From assembly GCA_965226695.1 (NCBI GenBank), contig OZ245405.1, positions 2,542,001 to 2,606,000 of the forward strand: DNA of 64,000 nt, read 5' to 3'. Positions 42,292-51,581 of this stretch are shown piece by piece. The position numbers and the translations under genes are program-made. The stretch is from CATOSD01 sp965226695 (GTDB taxonomy: Bacteria; Chloroflexota; Dehalococcoidia; Lucifugimonadales; CATOSD01). The notes under the pieces are model-generated. The model saw nothing but the letters and a program-made list of their open reading frames with translations. It did not search any database and was not told the origin of the DNA. How positions within the stretch are numbered: position 1 is the stretch's first letter; each line of letters starts with the position of its first letter.

Positions 42292-42650
42292 TCGATCAGA
42301 CCCTCCTTTCGCAGTTCTTCCAGATGCTCGTCGTAGAGGTCGTCGGCCAACAGCACGTACTCCTCGTAGAACCGGTCGTTGCCCGTCTTGTCTCCGCCGA
42401 TAAGCAGGATCGACGTTCGCCTGGGGTCGAAGGCGTAGAATACCCGGATGGGCCTGCCGCCGCTCTGCGCTCGAAGCTCACGCATGACTCCGTGACGCGA
42501 TCCCCTGATGTCCGAAGAGTAGGGGTACGGCAGGTTGGGACCGTACTCCATCAGCAACTCGACCCTGGCGGCCACTGCGTCCTGCTGGCCCTCCGAGAGC
42601 GCCTGCCACCATTGCCCGAATTCGTCCGTGTACTCGACCTCCCAAGACAT
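42288..42650 (-). CDS. RelE/HigB-type toxin (phage Gp49-like)
   Basis: Starting at ATG 42650 the protein has 120 residues: MSWEVEYTDEFGQWWQAL, a helix, LPYPYSSDIRGSRHGVMRELR near residue 45, and IRVFYAFDPRRTSILLIGGDKTGND near residue 70. This order is that of Gp49-like HigB toxins, which cleave ribosome-bound mRNA. The Arg and Lys residues in the last strand are the expected catalytic positions. An in-frame ATG 18 bases upstream lies close to the operator and is less likely. Confidence 0.88.
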   Translation of the reverse strand: MSWEVEYTDEFGQWWQALSEGQQDAVAARVELLMEYGPNLPYPYSSDIRGSRHGVMRELRAQSGGRPIRVFYAFDPRRTSILLIGGDKTGNDRFYEEYVLLADDLYDEHLEELRKEGLIE

Positions 42651-42660
42651 GGGCACAGTA

Positions 42661-42678
42661 TATTCCAATTACGGAATA
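42661..42678 (-). promoter_or_regulatory. operator of the higBA-type operon
   Basis: TATTCC-AATTAC-GGAATA is a perfect six-base inverted repeat with a six-base spacer, lying about ten bases before the toxin start codon. It is AT-rich in a GC-rich genome and is the likely binding site of the antitoxin. Confidence 0.65.
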
Positions 42679-43188
42679 ATTCGCAAGCCGCAGACCAATA
42701 CCAATCCTAGCTGAACCGCCCTCTGAACTTTCACAGATTCAATCTTGTCAGCCTTCTTGAACCCTGCGTACATCCGTGCTAGTCTTTCTGCGACAAGGGA
42801 CTGACCCCGTCGACCTGCGGCCACTAACAACGCAGTTGGAATCCCCGCTCACCTGTCTCATTCCTGTTACATTTTGTAACTTTCCTGCCCAGTTCCGTCT
42901 CTCCAGCGTTTCAAGATGTTGCACTCAGCCAGTACTCTCAGCTAGTAGCCGAGACAGAATGAAACAAAAAGAGACAGTATTTCGCGAAAACCTCGCCCAC
43001 AAGCGCCCCATGGCCCTTCCTCATCCGTGTAGCCCAGCCTCATTAGTGCCCTTGGGGACCTTCGTGGACAGGACTTCGCCGCCTGTCGTGTTGACGCCAC
43101 CGCGGGCCTGCGAGTATATTCCCGTTGTCACTCGCGGCGTTCTCAGCAACCCCTCGCCGCCGCGCCAACGAAAGGAGCACCTGCCGAA
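42679..43188. other. intergenic region without a supported gene
   Basis: A 138-codon open frame at 42776-43192 shows no domain, odd composition and no ribosome-binding site, so it is not called. The region is AT-richer than its surroundings and holds a 15-base palindrome GTTACA-TTT-TGTAAC at 42866-42880, which may be a regulator site. Confidence 0.55.
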
Positions 43189-44352
43189 TTGACCGCGCTG
43201 CCCCTGCGGGGGCTGACCGTCGTGGAAGTGGCCGAGGGCGTCGCGGGTCCGCACTGCGGCCGCATGTTGGCCGCGTTCGGCGCCGAGGTCGTCAAGGTCG
43301 AGCTCCCGCCCGACGGCGACTGGTCGCGCCGGGAAGGACCGTTCCTCACGGAAGACCGTGACCGCGAGTCCAGCGCGCTTTTCCTGTACAACAACACCGG
43401 CAAGAAGAGCGTGTTGCTCGACTGGCGCACACCGGAGGGCATGGCCAGGCTGTCAGCGCTGGCCGCCTCGGCGGACGTGCTCATCGAGGACTGGACGCTG
43501 CCGCTCCGGGAACGGCTCGACATAGCTCCAGACGCCTTCACGGCGGCCAACCCCGGCCTCGTCGAGCTATGCGTCACGCCCTTCGGCCTGTCGGGCCCGT
43601 ACGCGCGCTGGAACTCCACACCGATGGTGCAGCTTGCCCTGGGCGGCTACATGTACCTGACCGGCGAGGAGGACCGGGAGCCGCTCGCGCTGCCGGGCCG
43701 CCAGGCCGACTACCTCACCGGCCTCAGCGCCTACGCGGCGGTCCAGTTCGCGCTGTGGGAACGTGGCCGCACCGGAAGGGGCCGATTCCTTGAGCTGACG
43801 ATGCTCGAGACGGTCGCGACGCTCCACCAGTACACCTACGTCATGCACACCTTCGAGGGCCTGGTGCGCACCCGCAACGGTCACAGGTGGGAGCGGCAGG
43901 GCCCGTTCGCCACCTATCCGAACGTGGTGCTGCCCTGCGCCGACGGCCTGCTGTGCTGGGGGCTAGCCATGGAGTGGCAGTGGGACCTGCTTTGCGTGAT
44001 GATGGGCCGCGAAGACCTGCAGAAAGACCCGCGCTTCGACACCCGCCAGAAGCGTCGCGCCAAAGCGGACGAGATCGACGAGGTTATTGTCGAGTGGGCA
44101 AAAGACCGGCCGCGGGCCGAGCTGTTCGCCGAGACGGCGGGCGACTGGGGCCTTGTCACCGCCCCGGTGCTCGACCTGGGCGAGGTGCTCGACGATCCCC
44201 AGTATCGCCACCGCAGCCTGTTCCAGCGGCTCGAGCACCCGTCCGCTCCCACGGCGGACTACCCAACGTTCCCGTTCCGCTCGTCCCTCGGCACGCCGGA
44301 GCTGTCCCGCGCGCCGATGCTTGGCGAGCACACAGCCGCGGTTCTCGCGTGA
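43189..44352 (+). CDS. class III CoA-transferase (CaiB/BaiF), first of pair
   Basis: This 387-residue protein starts at TTG with AAAGGAG upstream. The family signatures are GLTVVEVAEGVAGPHCGRMLAAFGAEVVKVE, the Asn-Asn-Thr-Gly-Lys-Lys-Ser-Val segment, VTPFGLSGPYARWNSTP, and a helix with LTGLSAYAAVQFALWERGRTGRG. The catalytic Asp expected near residue 170 falls in GRQADYLTG. It moves CoA between organic acids. A second member follows ten bases later, so they may form a heterodimer, as in some succinyl-CoA:acid CoA-transferases. Confidence 0.85.
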   Translation: MTALPLRGLTVVEVAEGVAGPHCGRMLAAFGAEVVKVELPPDGDWSRREGPFLTEDRDRESSALFLYNNTGKKSVLLDWRTPEGMARLSALAASADVLIEDWTLPLRERLDIAPDAFTAANPGLVELCVTPFGLSGPYARWNSTPMVQLALGGYMYLTGEEDREPLALPGRQADYLTGLSAYAAVQFALWERGRTGRGRFLELTMLETVATLHQYTYVMHTFEGLVRTRNGHRWERQGPFATYPNVVLPCADGLLCWGLAMEWQWDLLCVMMGREDLQKDPRFDTRQKRRAKADEIDEVIVEWAKDRPRAELFAETAGDWGLVTAPVLDLGEVLDDPQYRHRSLFQRLEHPSAPTADYPTFPFRSSLGTPELSRAPMLGEHTAAVLA

Positions 44353-44361
44353 GCGCCTGAC

Positions 44362-45552
44362 ATGTTCGACGCCGCTCTTAGCGACATTCGCGTTATCGAC
44401 ATGACCAGGGTCTGGGCCGGCCCGCTCGGCGGCAGAATCTTCGCCGACTTCGGCGCTCACGTCATCAGGGTGAGCGATCCCAGGTCGGCCGAGCAGGGCC
44501 TCGGCCTGGTGGACCGCGAGCTCAACCGTAACAAACCAAATCTCGCGGTGCGCCTCGACACCGACGAGGGCCGCGAGATATTCCTGGAGCTCGTCGCCGT
44601 ATCCGACGTGGTGGTGGAGAACTTCAGGCCCCGCGTCATGCCGAACCTGGGACTGGACTACGATTCGCTTTGCGCCGCCAATCCGGGCGTGGTGCTCTGC
44701 TCCATGTCCGGCTTTGGCGCGACCGGCCCGTATGCGACCTACCCCTCGCTGGGCACGGCGGCGGAAGCGCAGAGCGGCATCGTCTCGATGCTGGGCTACC
44801 CCGGAGAGCTTCCCCTGCCTACGGGCATCGCCTATGCCGACCCGCTCTCCGGGCTGAACATGGTGGCCGCGGTCATGAACGCCCTCACCCACAAGCGTGA
44901 AACCGGCCTGGGCCAGTTCATCGACCACTCGCTGGCGGACAGCCCCGTGGCCGTGCTCGGCGAGCACGTGGCCGTCTCTTCCGCTACCGGCAGCACGCCG
45001 CGGCCGTCCGGCAACCGCGCCGGCGGCCACACTCCCAGCCGGGCCTACGCCGCGGCCGGCGAGGACAACTGGGTCGCCGTGTCCGTCACCTCCGACGACG
45101 AGTGGCGCGCCCTCCGCCGCGCATTGGGCGACCCGGAGTCGATGGACAGTCGAGAGTACGCCACCGCCAAGGGCCGCCGAACGCACGAGGCCGAGATAGA
45201 CGCCGCAATCGAAGCCTGGATGCGCGACAAGGACGCAGTCGACGCCATGGAGCGCCTCCAGGCGGCGGGCGTGCCGGCGGGCAGGGTCGCCAAGAACCAC
45301 GACGTCCTATCCGACCCCCACCTCGGTGCGCGGGGCCTCTTCGTCCAACTCGACGAGCCGAAGTTCGGCCCTAAGCGCTATCCGGGCATACCGATCCCAG
45401 GCAACAGCCTGGACGAGCGCCACTGGAAGCCCGCCTCCGAAATCGGCCAGGACTCTACTGCGGTGCTGGGTGAGTTGCTGGGCTACGGCGGCGAGCGGCT
45501 CGAACGCCTGCAGCGCGACGGAATTGTGGGCGTTCCCGAACCATCAGACTAA
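44362..45552 (+). CDS. class III CoA-transferase (CaiB/BaiF), second of pair
   Basis: This 396-residue paralogue of the previous gene has the same order of motifs: IRVIDMTRVWAGPLGGRIFADFGAHVIRV, NRNKPNLAVRLDT, CSMSGFGATGPYATYPSLG, and the catalytic-Asp region IAYADPLSGLN. C-terminal parts contain HEAEIDAAIEAWMRDKDAVDAMERLQAAGVPAGRV-type sequence seen in formyl- and succinyl-CoA transferases. It lies between the first transferase and leuB. The acid substrate is unknown. Confidence 0.87.
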   Translation: MFDAALSDIRVIDMTRVWAGPLGGRIFADFGAHVIRVSDPRSAEQGLGLVDRELNRNKPNLAVRLDTDEGREIFLELVAVSDVVVENFRPRVMPNLGLDYDSLCAANPGVVLCSMSGFGATGPYATYPSLGTAAEAQSGIVSMLGYPGELPLPTGIAYADPLSGLNMVAAVMNALTHKRETGLGQFIDHSLADSPVAVLGEHVAVSSATGSTPRPSGNRAGGHTPSRAYAAAGEDNWVAVSVTSDDEWRALRRALGDPESMDSREYATAKGRRTHEAEIDAAIEAWMRDKDAVDAMERLQAAGVPAGRVAKNHDVLSDPHLGARGLFVQLDEPKFGPKRYPGIPIPGNSLDERHWKPASEIGQDSTAVLGELLGYGGERLERLQRDGIVGVPEPSD

Positions 45553-45575
45553 CGGGTACCTGAAAGAGGAGATTC

Positions 45576-46676
45576 ATGAACTATTCGGTTACCGTGCTTC
45601 CCGGTGACGGCGTTGGCCCGGAGGTCATCGCCGAGGCCACCAAGGTGCTGAAGGCAGTGGAGGACCGCTTCGGCCACTCCTTCGGCCTCAGCTACGGCAG
45701 CGTGGGCGGCAATGCAATCGACGCGCACGGCACGGCGCTCCCCGACGAGACTGCCGAGCTGTGCCAGAACACCGACGCCATCCTGTTCGGCGCGGTGGGC
45801 GGCCCGAAGTGGGACGACCCCAGGGCAACCGTGCGCCCGGAGGACGGCATACTCGCCATCCGCAAGATGCTGGGATTGTTCGCCAATCTCCGCCCGGTCA
45901 GGGTGTACCCCGAGCTGATCAACTCCAGCCCGATCAAGCCACACCTGCTCGAGGGCGTGGATATGGTCGTCGTCCGGGAGTTGACAGGCGGGCTGTACTT
46001 CGCCAGGCCCAAGCGCCGGTGGCAGACCTCGCGCGGCAGGCGCGGCGTGGACACCCTCCGCTACACCGAGGCGGAGATCGAGCGCATCGTGCGCGCGGGA
46101 TTCGAGCTGGCGCAAGGACGCCGCAAACTGCTCACTTCGGTGGACAAGGCCAACGTGCTCGAGTCATCACGGCTGTGGAGGGAGATCGCGGACGAGGTTT
46201 CGGCGGACTACCCGGACGTCGAGTTGGAGCACGTGCTGGTCGACAACGCCGCCATGCAGCTCATCCGCAACCCGGCCCACTTCGACGTGATAGTCTCCGA
46301 GAACACGTTTGGCGACATACTCACGGACGAGGCGTCCGTGCTGGCAGGCTCGATGGGAATGCTCCCGTCAGCGAGCCTAGCCGGGCTGCCGGGCGGGGGC
46401 GGGCGGCGCCGGCGGAGGGCGGTGAGCCTGTACGAGCCGATCCACGGTACCGCACCGGACATAGCCGGGCAGGGCGTCGCCAACCCCATCGGCACGATCC
46501 TGAGCATGGCGCTGATGCTGCGGTACTCGTTCGCGCTCGAGGACGAGGCCCGTGCCGTGGAGGAAGCCGTCTCCGGCGTGCTGGCGGAAGGCTATCGCAC
46601 CCCTGACATCGCCGCCGACGGGGGCGACGTCGTTTCAACGACCGAGCTGGGCGGCGTCATCGCGGGCCGCATCTAG
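45576..46676 (+). CDS. leuB: 3-isopropylmalate dehydrogenase
   Basis: This 366-residue protein follows an AGAGGAG site. LeuB signatures are present: VLPGDGVGPEVIAEATKVLKAV, GAVGGPKWD near residue 68, LFANLRPVRVYPEL, VRELTGGLYFARPK near residue 130 and SVDKANVLESSRLWRE. The SENTFGDILTDEASVLAGSMGMLPSASL region and the Glu-Pro-Ile-His-Gly-Thr-Ala-Pro-Asp segment complete it. It oxidises and decarboxylates 3-isopropylmalate in leucine synthesis. No leuA, leuC or leuD lies nearby. A short insertion, Gly-Gly-Gly-Gly-Arg-Arg-Arg-Arg-like, follows AGLPG near residue 273. Confidence 0.93.
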   Translation: MNYSVTVLPGDGVGPEVIAEATKVLKAVEDRFGHSFGLSYGSVGGNAIDAHGTALPDETAELCQNTDAILFGAVGGPKWDDPRATVRPEDGILAIRKMLGLFANLRPVRVYPELINSSPIKPHLLEGVDMVVVRELTGGLYFARPKRRWQTSRGRRGVDTLRYTEAEIERIVRAGFELAQGRRKLLTSVDKANVLESSRLWREIADEVSADYPDVELEHVLVDNAAMQLIRNPAHFDVIVSENTFGDILTDEASVLAGSMGMLPSASLAGLPGGGGRRRRRAVSLYEPIHGTAPDIAGQGVANPIGTILSMALMLRYSFALEDEARAVEEAVSGVLAEGYRTPDIAADGGDVVSTTELGGVIAGRI

Positions 46677-46790
46677 GGCCGGCTCCGGTCAGCCCTGCGC
46701 CACTCCCAGATCGGTCACGATGCGCCACTCCGGCCACAATCGCATTGTCCGGCTTCTGTACGAATCCATCGGAATCTCGGGAGGGCAACC

Positions 46791-48398
46791 ATGGCATTTG
46801 ACATCCTGATCCTGAACGGCATCATTGTGGACGGCACCGGCTCGCCCCGATACAGGGGCGACGTTGGCATATCGAACGGCCGGATCGAGGCCGTAGGCTC
46901 GCTCGGCGGCGTCGAGGCGGCGCGGCGAATCGACGCCGCGGGCCACGTAGTGGCGCCGGGATTCATCGACATGCACACCCACTCCGATGTCACCCTGCTG
47001 GACGACCCGGGCGGCGAGAGCAAGGCCCACCAGGGGGTTACGACCGAGGTCACCGGAAACTGTAGCTATTCCCCCTTCCCAGCGGGAAAGGGCGGCCCGA
47101 AGGCACTGCAGGACAATTTAGACAAGATCCTCATCGGCGACGCGACGTGGGAATGGAACACGCTGGACGATTGGGCCGAGGCACTGGAGTCGAGCGGCAT
47201 CAGCATCAACCTGGCGCCTCAGGTCGGCAACTCCGCCCTGCAGATAGCATCAGGCGCCATCGAGGACCGGCCCGCCACTCCTGACGAGATGCGCGAGATG
47301 AAGCGCCTCGCAGCCGAGGCCATCGAGATGGGCGCGTTCTCCCTTTCTACCGGGCTGTCGGTCACACCCTCCGCATACGCCTCAACGGACGAGATAGTGG
47401 CCCTCTGCGAGTCCATCAGGCGCTACGAGGGAGCCTTTTACGTCACCCACGCCCGCGTCGGCAACGGCTTGCATCTGTCGTCCATCGAAGAGGCCATCGA
47501 GATTGGTCAGCGGGCCGATATTCCGGTCCAGTTCTCACACATGGCCATAATCGACCGGCGCGTGTACGGAGAAGGCCCCGCCATGGTCGATCTCCTGGTG
47601 AAGGCCCGCGAGGGCGGCCTGGACATCACCTACGACATGTATCCGTACACCGCGGCGGGCGCGGGCTTCGACCAGCTTATACCCCTGTGGGCGCAGGCGG
47701 GAACAATGGACGACTTCATGGCGCGTCTGGGCGACCCCGCCATCAGGCCGCGCGTACGCCGGGAAATGGCCGCCGGGCTCGGGGGACTGACACCTCAGTG
47801 GGAGACGTGGCACGTGGCCCACGTCCAGTCAGAGCGCAACCGCCACCTGCTTGGCAAAAACATCGTTGAGATAGCGGAAGAGCGGGAGATCGAACCCGCC
47901 GAGGTAGTCCTCGAGTTGATAGAGGAGGAGGACGGCTCAGTGCCGGGGCTCGTTCACAATCGCGTGGAGAGCGACGTCCGCTACTTCATGGGCCACGAAC
48001 TGGCGATGATAGGCTCCGACGGCAACGCGGTTTCGCCCAACGGACCGTACAAGAACGCGCTGCCCCACCCGAGGTTCTACGGCACCCACCCGCGCATCCT
48101 GGGCCGCTACGTCCGCGAGCAGCCCGCCGTCCTGACTCTGGAAGACGCCATCCACAAGATGACCGGCTTCCCGGCCCAGCGCATGGGCATGAAAGACCGC
48201 GGCCTCGTGAAGGAAGGGCTGACGGCGGACCTTGTGATATTCGATCCCGAGACGGTCATGGACAACTCCACCTGGGAGAACCCGCACCAGTACCCCGACG
48301 GCATACCCTACGTGTTGGTCCGGGGCGTGCCCGTAGTGGACGAGGGCAAGCACACCGCCGCCCGTCCGGGCAAGGTCCTCCGGCGCGGCCAAGCATAA
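46791..48398 (+). CDS. N-acyl-D-amino-acid deacylase (D-aminoacylase family)
   Basis: This 535-residue amidohydrolase starts after a GGGAGGG site. Signatures are DILILNGIIVDGTGSPRYRGDVGI, the metal-binding GFIDMHTHSDVT near residue 60, QGVTTEVTGNCSYSPFP with the metal-bridging cysteine near residue 88, and FYVTHARVGNG near residue 221. FMGHELAMIGSDGNAVSP near residue 402 supplies the catalytic Asp. It releases D-amino acids or related amines from N-acyl compounds. It is on the same strand as leuB, 115 bases downstream. Confidence 0.88.
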   Translation: MAFDILILNGIIVDGTGSPRYRGDVGISNGRIEAVGSLGGVEAARRIDAAGHVVAPGFIDMHTHSDVTLLDDPGGESKAHQGVTTEVTGNCSYSPFPAGKGGPKALQDNLDKILIGDATWEWNTLDDWAEALESSGISINLAPQVGNSALQIASGAIEDRPATPDEMREMKRLAAEAIEMGAFSLSTGLSVTPSAYASTDEIVALCESIRRYEGAFYVTHARVGNGLHLSSIEEAIEIGQRADIPVQFSHMAIIDRRVYGEGPAMVDLLVKAREGGLDITYDMYPYTAAGAGFDQLIPLWAQAGTMDDFMARLGDPAIRPRVRREMAAGLGGLTPQWETWHVAHVQSERNRHLLGKNIVEIAEEREIEPAEVVLELIEEEDGSVPGLVHNRVESDVRYFMGHELAMIGSDGNAVSPNGPYKNALPHPRFYGTHPRILGRYVREQPAVLTLEDAIHKMTGFPAQRMGMKDRGLVKEGLTADLVIFDPETVMDNSTWENPHQYPDGIPYVLVRGVPVVDEGKHTAARPGKVLRRGQA

Positions 48399-48450
48399 GC
48401 CCGCATACCCGCCTGGCGATGCTCCGGAGGCGCAGGATGCCAACCGGCCA

Positions 48451-48933
48451 CTAACCGCCCGCCCCTCCCAGTTGGGTCACTATGCACCACTCCTCGGGAG
48501 TTACGGGCTGCACTGAAAGCCGAGAGTTCTTCACCAGGGCCATGTTCTCGAGGCCCGGTGTCTTTCGTATCGCCGCCAGCGGGACCTGAGTCTCGAAGGC
48601 CACCACCGCCTGAATGTCCACCATGAACCACAGGGGGTTGTCGGGTGTGCTCCTGGGGTCCGGGTTGTCGGAGTCTGGGTCCCACGCGGTGTGGTCGGGA
48701 TATCCGCCGCGCACGACTAACGCCATCCCCACCACGGCGGTCGGCTTGGCGTTGGAGTGGTAGAAAAACACGCCGTCGCCCTCTTTCATGTCGTCGCGAA
48801 GCGTGTTGCGCGCCTGGTAGTTGCGTACGCCGTCCCATTCCGCAGTCCGGTCCGGCTCGGCCATCAGGTCGGCGAAGGAGTAGGTAGTCGGCTCGGACTT
48901 CAAGAGCCAGTAGCGCCGTTCGCCTTCGGGCAT
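48451..48933 (-). CDS. EVE domain protein
   Basis: This 160-residue protein matches the EVE (PUA-like) family throughout: YWLLKSEPTTYSFADL at the start, WDGVRNYQARNTLRDDMKEGDGVFFYHSNA near residue 33, VVGMALVV, and a C-terminal WCIVTQL. EVE domains bind modified bases and are linked to RNA modification and to restriction of modified DNA. It is convergent with the D-aminoacylase gene. Confidence 0.9.
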   Translation of the reverse strand: MPEGERRYWLLKSEPTTYSFADLMAEPDRTAEWDGVRNYQARNTLRDDMKEGDGVFFYHSNAKPTAVVGMALVVRGGYPDHTAWDPDSDNPDPRSTPDNPLWFMVDIQAVVAFETQVPLAAIRKTPGLENMALVKNSRLSVQPVTPEEWCIVTQLGGAGG

Positions 48934-49067
48934 AGCTACCTCCTACAGCAAAACTTGGGGCGCATCTTGAGAACGCTGACCACATCATAGCACGGCGAAG
49001 CGGCCGCGCGGCGTGCGGGACGGCCGGGCGCTTGACCGCCGCCCGCCAAGGCATCACAATCATCAGC

Positions 49068-51581
49068 ATGTCATCAATCATCACCCCCAGGGAGCATCTC
49101 GGTTTCGACGTGGGGGAGGCGCGGCGCCTGGCCGATTGGCCCCAGATAGTAGAGTACTTCCGCATCCTCGACGAGGGATCCGACCGCATCATGGTGCGCG
49201 AGGTCGGCAAGACCACCGAGGGCAGGCCGTTCCTGTTGTGCCTGATCTCTTCACCCCCCAATCTCGCAAGGAGCGAGCGCCTGCGCGAGGTCCAGGGCAA
49301 ACTGGCCGACCCGCGAAGTGTGGGCAGCGAGGCCGAAGCGGACGACCTGATCGCTGAGGCAAGGGCGGTGGTGGCCGTCTCGTGCAGCATCCACGCCACC
49401 GAGGTGGGCGCGGCACAGATGTCGATGCTGCTGGCCCACCACCTGGCGACGAGCGACGATGACCGAGTCCGACGTGTGCTCGACAACGTGGTGCTCTTAC
49501 TGATCCCCTGCCTGAACCCCGATGGTCTGGACCTCGTCAAGGAGTGGTACGACTCCACCGTGGGCACTCCGCACGAGGGCGTCATCCCCCCTCGCCTGTA
49601 CCACAAGTACGCCGGCCACGACAACAACCGGGACTGGGCCACGTTCGCCCTGGCCGAAACCAGGCTCACCGTCAAGCACTGCCTGAACGCCTGGCACCCA
49701 CAGATAATGTACGACCTTCACCAAACGCGCACGCAGGGCATGCGCATGATCCTCCCTCCCTACGAGGACCCCGTCGGCCCGAACGTGGATCCGATACTCC
49801 AGAGCGAGCTCGCCATGCTCGGCGCTTCCATGGCGAACGACCTGACGGCGCAGGGCAAGGCGGGTGTGGCCATAAACGTGGTGTACGACGGCTTCAGCCC
49901 AAGCCGCTCGTACCAGCATTACCACGGCGGCGTCCGAGTGTTGTCGGAGGTCGCGAGCGTCCGAATCGCGACGCCCATCACGATCAAGCCTGGCCAGCTC
50001 AAGTCCATCCGACGCGAGGATCCGCTCAAGCCCTCGTGGAACCACCCCATGCCCTGGAAGGGGGGCGACTGGAGCCTGAGCGACATCGTGGACTACGACT
50101 TCGCCGCCGTGATGGCCTGTCTCGACAACGCCGCGAGATTTCGAGGCGAGTGGGCCCGCAACTTCTACCGAGTGGGCAAGCGGGCGGTTACCCGCACGGC
50201 GCCGCCGTTCGCTTACGTGCTGCCGCCCGCCCAGCGCGACCCCAGGACGGCGAGCGAGTTGCTCGACGTGCTGGACACCGCGGCCGTCGAGGTTCACGCG
50301 GCGTTGGCCCCGTTCACCGCGGACGGCAGGTCCTACCCGCGCGGCTCCCGCGTGGTGCTCATGGCGCAACCCTACGGCGCGTTCGCCAAGACTATGCTGG
50401 AGGTGGCGCGCTATCCGGACGTGCGCGACTACCCGGGCGGCCCACCCAAGCACCCCTACGACGTAACGGCGCACAGCCTGCCGTTGCTGATGGGGGTTGA
50501 CGTCGCCGAGATTAAGCGACCGTTCGACGCGGAGCTGGAGCCGCTCGCACAACCGTCGATGCCGCCCGCGGCCGCCGCGTCCCCTCCGGTGCGGCGCGCC
50601 GCGGCTTACCTGCTCGGTCCGGAGAGCAACGCGGCGGCTCGCGCGGTGAACCGGCTGCTGGCGGCCGGTGTGGAGGTACGCCGGGCCTGCGAAGGCTTCA
50701 GGGCCGGCGGCTCGTCTTACGCGCCGGGCGCCTTCGTGGTGGACGGCGCGGCGCCCCGCGGGCTGCTCGCGGAGCTGGCCGAGCGCGATCTGCTGACGTT
50801 CTTGCCGGTGCAGTGCGCGCCGGATGTTGCGCTCACCCGGTTGCGGCCTCCCAGGGTCGGCCTGTACAACAGCTACGTCCCCAATTCCGAGGAGGGCTGG
50901 ACGCGTCTCATCTTCGAGCAGTACGGCTTCGGATTCCGGTCGCTCACCGACGAAGACGTGCGGGCCGGCGGCCTCGAGGGGGAGTTCGACGTCGTGGTGC
51001 TGCCGCACCAGCGCGTTCGGCAGCTTCACCGGGGCTACAACCCGGCGACCTATCCGGAGCGTTACGCCGGCGGGCTGGGCGACGAGGGCGGCGAGAGCCT
51101 GCGCCGGTTCGTCGAGTCCGGCGGCCTGCTGGTCGCCTGGGACGGCGCGGCGCGCTACGCGATGAACCAGCTTCGGTTGCCGGTGAGGAACGCCCTGCGT
51201 GCCTACGCACACTCGTCGTTTTTTGCCCCCGGCAGCCTGCTTCGCGCGATAATGGACTTCGGCCACCCGCTGGCCTACGGCATGCCTCGCGACGCGGCGG
51301 TGATGTTCATAAACGGCCCCGCGTTCGAGATGGTCGAGGGCGTCGCCGTAGCCAACTTCCCACGCTACAATCCTCTGCTCAGCGGCTGGCTGCTCGGCCA
51401 GGAGAAGCTGCACGGGCGGGCGGCGCTCGCCTGTGTGCCGGTCGGAGAGGGCAGGGTGGTGCTGATGGGATACAGGCCCCAGTTCAGGGCGCAGGCCAGG
51501 GGCACGTACAAAACTCTTTTCAACGCCCTGTACTGGGCGGCATCCGAAGAGTGTGACCCTACTGTGGCTTGCGGGCCTTGA
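49068..51581 (+). CDS. M14 zinc carboxypeptidase family protein, large
   Basis: ATG 49068 gives 837 residues; an upstream TTG at 49032 is possible. The M14 fold covers about 20-370: the zinc ligands are His109 and Glu112 in HATE and His218 in YDLHQ, with Pro-Cys-Leu-Asn-Pro-Asp-Gly between and a substrate-Arg-type NNRDW near residue 190. The second half (about 400-830) has a class I glutamine amidotransferase-like look (VGLYNSYVPNSEEGWTR; VLPHQR). No signal peptide is evident. It is convergent with the methyltransferase gene and overlaps it by 23 bases. Confidence 0.85.
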   Translation: MSSIITPREHLGFDVGEARRLADWPQIVEYFRILDEGSDRIMVREVGKTTEGRPFLLCLISSPPNLARSERLREVQGKLADPRSVGSEAEADDLIAEARAVVAVSCSIHATEVGAAQMSMLLAHHLATSDDDRVRRVLDNVVLLLIPCLNPDGLDLVKEWYDSTVGTPHEGVIPPRLYHKYAGHDNNRDWATFALAETRLTVKHCLNAWHPQIMYDLHQTRTQGMRMILPPYEDPVGPNVDPILQSELAMLGASMANDLTAQGKAGVAINVVYDGFSPSRSYQHYHGGVRVLSEVASVRIATPITIKPGQLKSIRREDPLKPSWNHPMPWKGGDWSLSDIVDYDFAAVMACLDNAARFRGEWARNFYRVGKRAVTRTAPPFAYVLPPAQRDPRTASELLDVLDTAAVEVHAALAPFTADGRSYPRGSRVVLMAQPYGAFAKTMLEVARYPDVRDYPGGPPKHPYDVTAHSLPLLMGVDVAEIKRPFDAELEPLAQPSMPPAAAASPPVRRAAAYLLGPESNAAARAVNRLLAAGVEVRRACEGFRAGGSSYAPGAFVVDGAAPRGLLAELAERDLLTFLPVQCAPDVALTRLRPPRVGLYNSYVPNSEEGWTRLIFEQYGFGFRSLTDEDVRAGGLEGEFDVVVLPHQRVRQLHRGYNPATYPERYAGGLGDEGGESLRRFVESGGLLVAWDGAARYAMNQLRLPVRNALRAYAHSSFFAPGSLLRAIMDFGHPLAYGMPRDAAVMFINGPAFEMVEGVAVANFPRYNPLLSGWLLGQEKLHGRAALACVPVGEGRVVLMGYRPQFRAQARGTYKTLFNALYWAASEECDPTVACGP

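Noticed and set aside
42776..43192. 138-codon open frame before the CoA-transferases
   Set aside because: No ribosome-binding site, odd composition and no recognisable domain; it overlaps the next start codon.
49497..51413. 638-codon minus-strand frame
   Set aside because: It is antisense to the M14 peptidase, with Arg/Gly/Val/His-rich low-complexity composition.
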